NCBI GenBank assembly: GCA_016788485.1
Contig: JAEUSV010000116.1
Span: 1 to 41,370 of the forward strand
From: Flavobacteriales bacterium
GTDB taxonomy: Bacteria > Bacteroidota > Bacteroidia > Flavobacteriales_F > PHOS-HE28
DNA: 41,370 nucleotides
Direction of reading: 5' to 3'
This document shows, piece by piece, positions 40,398-41,370 of the stretch; within the stretch, counting starts at the first letter, position 1, and each line of letters starts with the position of its first letter. The position numbers and the translations under genes are program-made. The notes beneath the pieces are model-generated. The model saw only the letters and a program-made list of their open reading frames with translations. It was not told where the DNA came from and did not search any database.

Positions 40398-40529
40398 TCA
40401 ATGCCAGCCGAAGGTACCACCGCAGAGCCACCAGGTGCGACCGAAGCCCATGTCGCGCAGCACCTGAGCGGCCTGCACACTGCGTCCACCACCTTTGGCA
40501 CACACGGTGAAGATCTCTTCCTGTGAACC
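40398..40529 (-). pseudogene. Remnant of a rhodanese-domain gene, N-terminal part missing
   Basis: The minus-strand frame reads 43 residues with an in-frame stop immediately before (TGA at 40532-40530) and a stop at 40398-40400. It contains IFTVCAKGGGRS, the active-site cysteine loop of rhodaneses, then VQAAQVLRDMGFG, and WWLCGGTFGWH, which matches the closing helix and GG-x-x-x-W end of the fold. No start codon is present, and the upstream half of a rhodanese domain (about 50-60 residues) has no place before the divergent transporter gene at 40586. I read this as a deleted gene whose 3' end survives. A short real peptide is unlikely without a start. It is not part of any longer open frame. 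Confidence 0.7.
40409..40416 (-). promoter_or_regulatory. Possible -7 box of dinB inside the rhodanese remnant
   Basis: The minus strand reads TACCTTCG and ends 21 nt before the dinB ATG, identical in sequence and spacing to the box at 27414-27421. It is also part of the remnant's GGT ACC TTC GGC codons, so chance is possible. Confidence 0.3.
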
Positions 40530-40585
40530 TCAACAGCCGATCTTTACGTCGAGCTGAATAAGTGCTGATCTGAACGCACCACACC

Positions 40586-41137
40586 ATGGCCGCTGCCGAC
40601 CGTCGCACCCTGATCCAGGTCTTCACGATCAATGCCCTGTTCTTCGTGGCCGAAGGGCTGGCCGGCTGGTGGGCGCAGAGCATGGGCTTGGTGGCTGACG
40701 GGCTGGACATGCTGGCCGATGCCATCGTTTATGGCCTCAGCCTTTCGGCCATTGGTCAGGTGGCGGTCCGCAAGCGGCGCATCGCGCACCTGAGCGGCTA
40801 CTTCCAACTGGCGCTGGCGGCCATCGGTTTTGCCGAGGTGCTGCGGCGGGTGTTCGCTGCGGGCGCGCCACCCGAGCCGTTCACCATGGCCTTGGTATCG
40901 GTGTTCGCCCTGGCCGGAAACCTCACCTGTCTTTACTTGCTGCGCCGCGCCAAGGATGGGGAGGTGCACATGCAGGCGTCGTGGATCTTCACCAGCAACG
41001 ATGCGAAGGCCAACGTGGGCGTCATCCTCGCGGCCGGGCTCGTGGCGTTGACCGGTACCAACTGGCCCGACCTGGTGATCGGAGCGCTCATCTTCGTGCT
41101 GGTGATCCGCGGGGCGGTGAGGATCCTGAAGTTGTAG
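40586..41137 (+). CDS. Short CDF-like cation transporter (membrane domain only)
   Basis: A 183-residue integral membrane protein with about six helices. The second helix region carries SMGLVADGLDMLADAIVYGLSL, where DxxxD resembles the metal site of cation diffusion facilitators; a later helix has WIFTSNDAKANVGV (N, D). It ends right after the last helix (VLVIRGAVRILKL), so the C-terminal cytoplasmic metal-binding domain of full-length CDF proteins is absent, as in many short Bacteroidota homologues. Probably an efflux pump for zinc, cobalt or a similar divalent ion by proton exchange, by family knowledge. Start ATG 40586. It is followed by a convergent RND pump gene. Confidence 0.8.
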   Translation: MAAADRRTLIQVFTINALFFVAEGLAGWWAQSMGLVADGLDMLADAIVYGLSLSAIGQVAVRKRRIAHLSGYFQLALAAIGFAEVLRRVFAAGAPPEPFTMALVSVFALAGNLTCLYLLRRAKDGEVHMQASWIFTSNDAKANVGVILAAGLVALTGTNWPDLVIGALIFVLVIRGAVRILKL

Positions 41138-41151
41138 CGCCCGGTGATCGC

Positions 41152-41370
41152 TCAGGGCAGCGCTTCGGGTGCGCTGGGGGCAACTCTTCCCGCCATCCAG
41201 CCGGCCATTTTCAGCCGTGCGCTCTCCATCAGGTGGTACATCACCGGCACCAGGTACACGGTGAGCAGCATGGAACTGGTGAGGCCGCCGATGATCACCC
41301 AGGCGAGGCCGTTCTTCCATTCGCTGCCGGTTCCGGTGGCCAGGGCGATGGGCAGCATGCCGAAGACCAT
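41152..41370 (-). CDS. RND efflux permease, C-terminal fragment (gene continues past the window)
   Basis: The last 72 residues of an AcrB/CusA-type inner-membrane pump. VFGMLPIALATGTGSEWKNG and WVIIGGLTSSMLLTVYLVPVMY are the conserved ends of the last two transmembrane helices of the family, with a short cytoplasmic tail. The first visible Met (41370) is internal, and the rest of the gene lies beyond the edge. Whether this is a drug or heavy-metal type cannot be judged from this part. It converges on the CDF gene. Confidence 0.87.
   Translation of the reverse strand: MVFGMLPIALATGTGSEWKNGLAWVIIGGLTSSMLLTVYLVPVMYHLMESARLKMAGWMAGRVAPSAPEALP

Noticed and set aside
41136..41176. Short inverted repeats near the CDF stop
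   Set aside because: Stems are 6 bp or imperfect and lie in the RND coding sequence, with no T-run.

Overview
The window is a GC-rich stretch of a Bacteroidota chromosome, most likely from a high-GC lineage of Flavobacteriales or close relatives. The evidence is two kinds of type IX secretion (T9SS) C-terminal signals, a PorP/SprF protein, a lipoprotein TamA (TamL) next to TamB, a SMUG2-like glycosylase, a DUF2490 protein, and recurrent promoter boxes close to the Bacteroidota -7 consensus TAnnTTTG in place of sigma-70 boxes. I saw no rRNA, tRNA, CRISPR array, insertion sequence or prophage. Coding density is very high, and many neighbours overlap by ATGA or GTGA.

Layout. 1-995 (minus): isochorismate synthase (cut by the window edge) and a hotdog thioesterase, a menaquinone pair. 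1046-2820 (plus): an orphan OmpR-type response regulator and a T9SS type A secreted protein, each followed by a terminator hairpin. 2872-11616: AddB and AddA, the two halves of a helicase-nuclease for double-strand-break repair. They are separated by a small unknown gene, a PKD-type T9SS protein and an ElaA acetyltransferase translationally coupled to addA. 11707-15410 (plus): four tightly packed lipoprotein genes, two MbnP-like proteins and two MauG/MbnH-like diheme peroxidases. This is the most interesting locus. 15413-16894 (minus): a flavin disulfide-reductase homologue that has lost both redox cysteines. 17058-23668 (plus): an SprB-like PKD adhesin, a PorE-like protein without its OmpA domain, and a PorP/SprF partner. 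23665-25572 (minus): a Uup-type ABC-F ATPase. 25628-27392 (minus): small lipoprotein, DUF2490 protein and SCO copper chaperone. 27434-29637 (minus): small secreted protein and long-chain acyl-CoA synthetase. 29712-32360: small exported protein, SMUG2-like glycosylase, and a CstB-like persulfide dioxygenase/rhodanese. 32501-39879 (plus): tamB-tamL. 39932-41370: a DinB protein, a rhodanese remnant, a short CDF-type transporter and the end of an RND pump.

Themes. Envelope biogenesis and surface display are served by T9SS substrates with their PorP partner, by TamB/TamL, and by lipoproteins, some with a K-D-D motif just after the lipidated cysteine that resembles the surface lipoprotein export signal. 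A second theme is metal and redox chemistry outside the cytoplasm: MbnP/MbnH-like proteins, SCO, and possibly the CDF and RND transporters. About a dozen genes have a TAnnTTTG or TACCTTCG box either about 20 nt or only 3-7 nt before the start codon, which suggests very short or absent 5' leaders.
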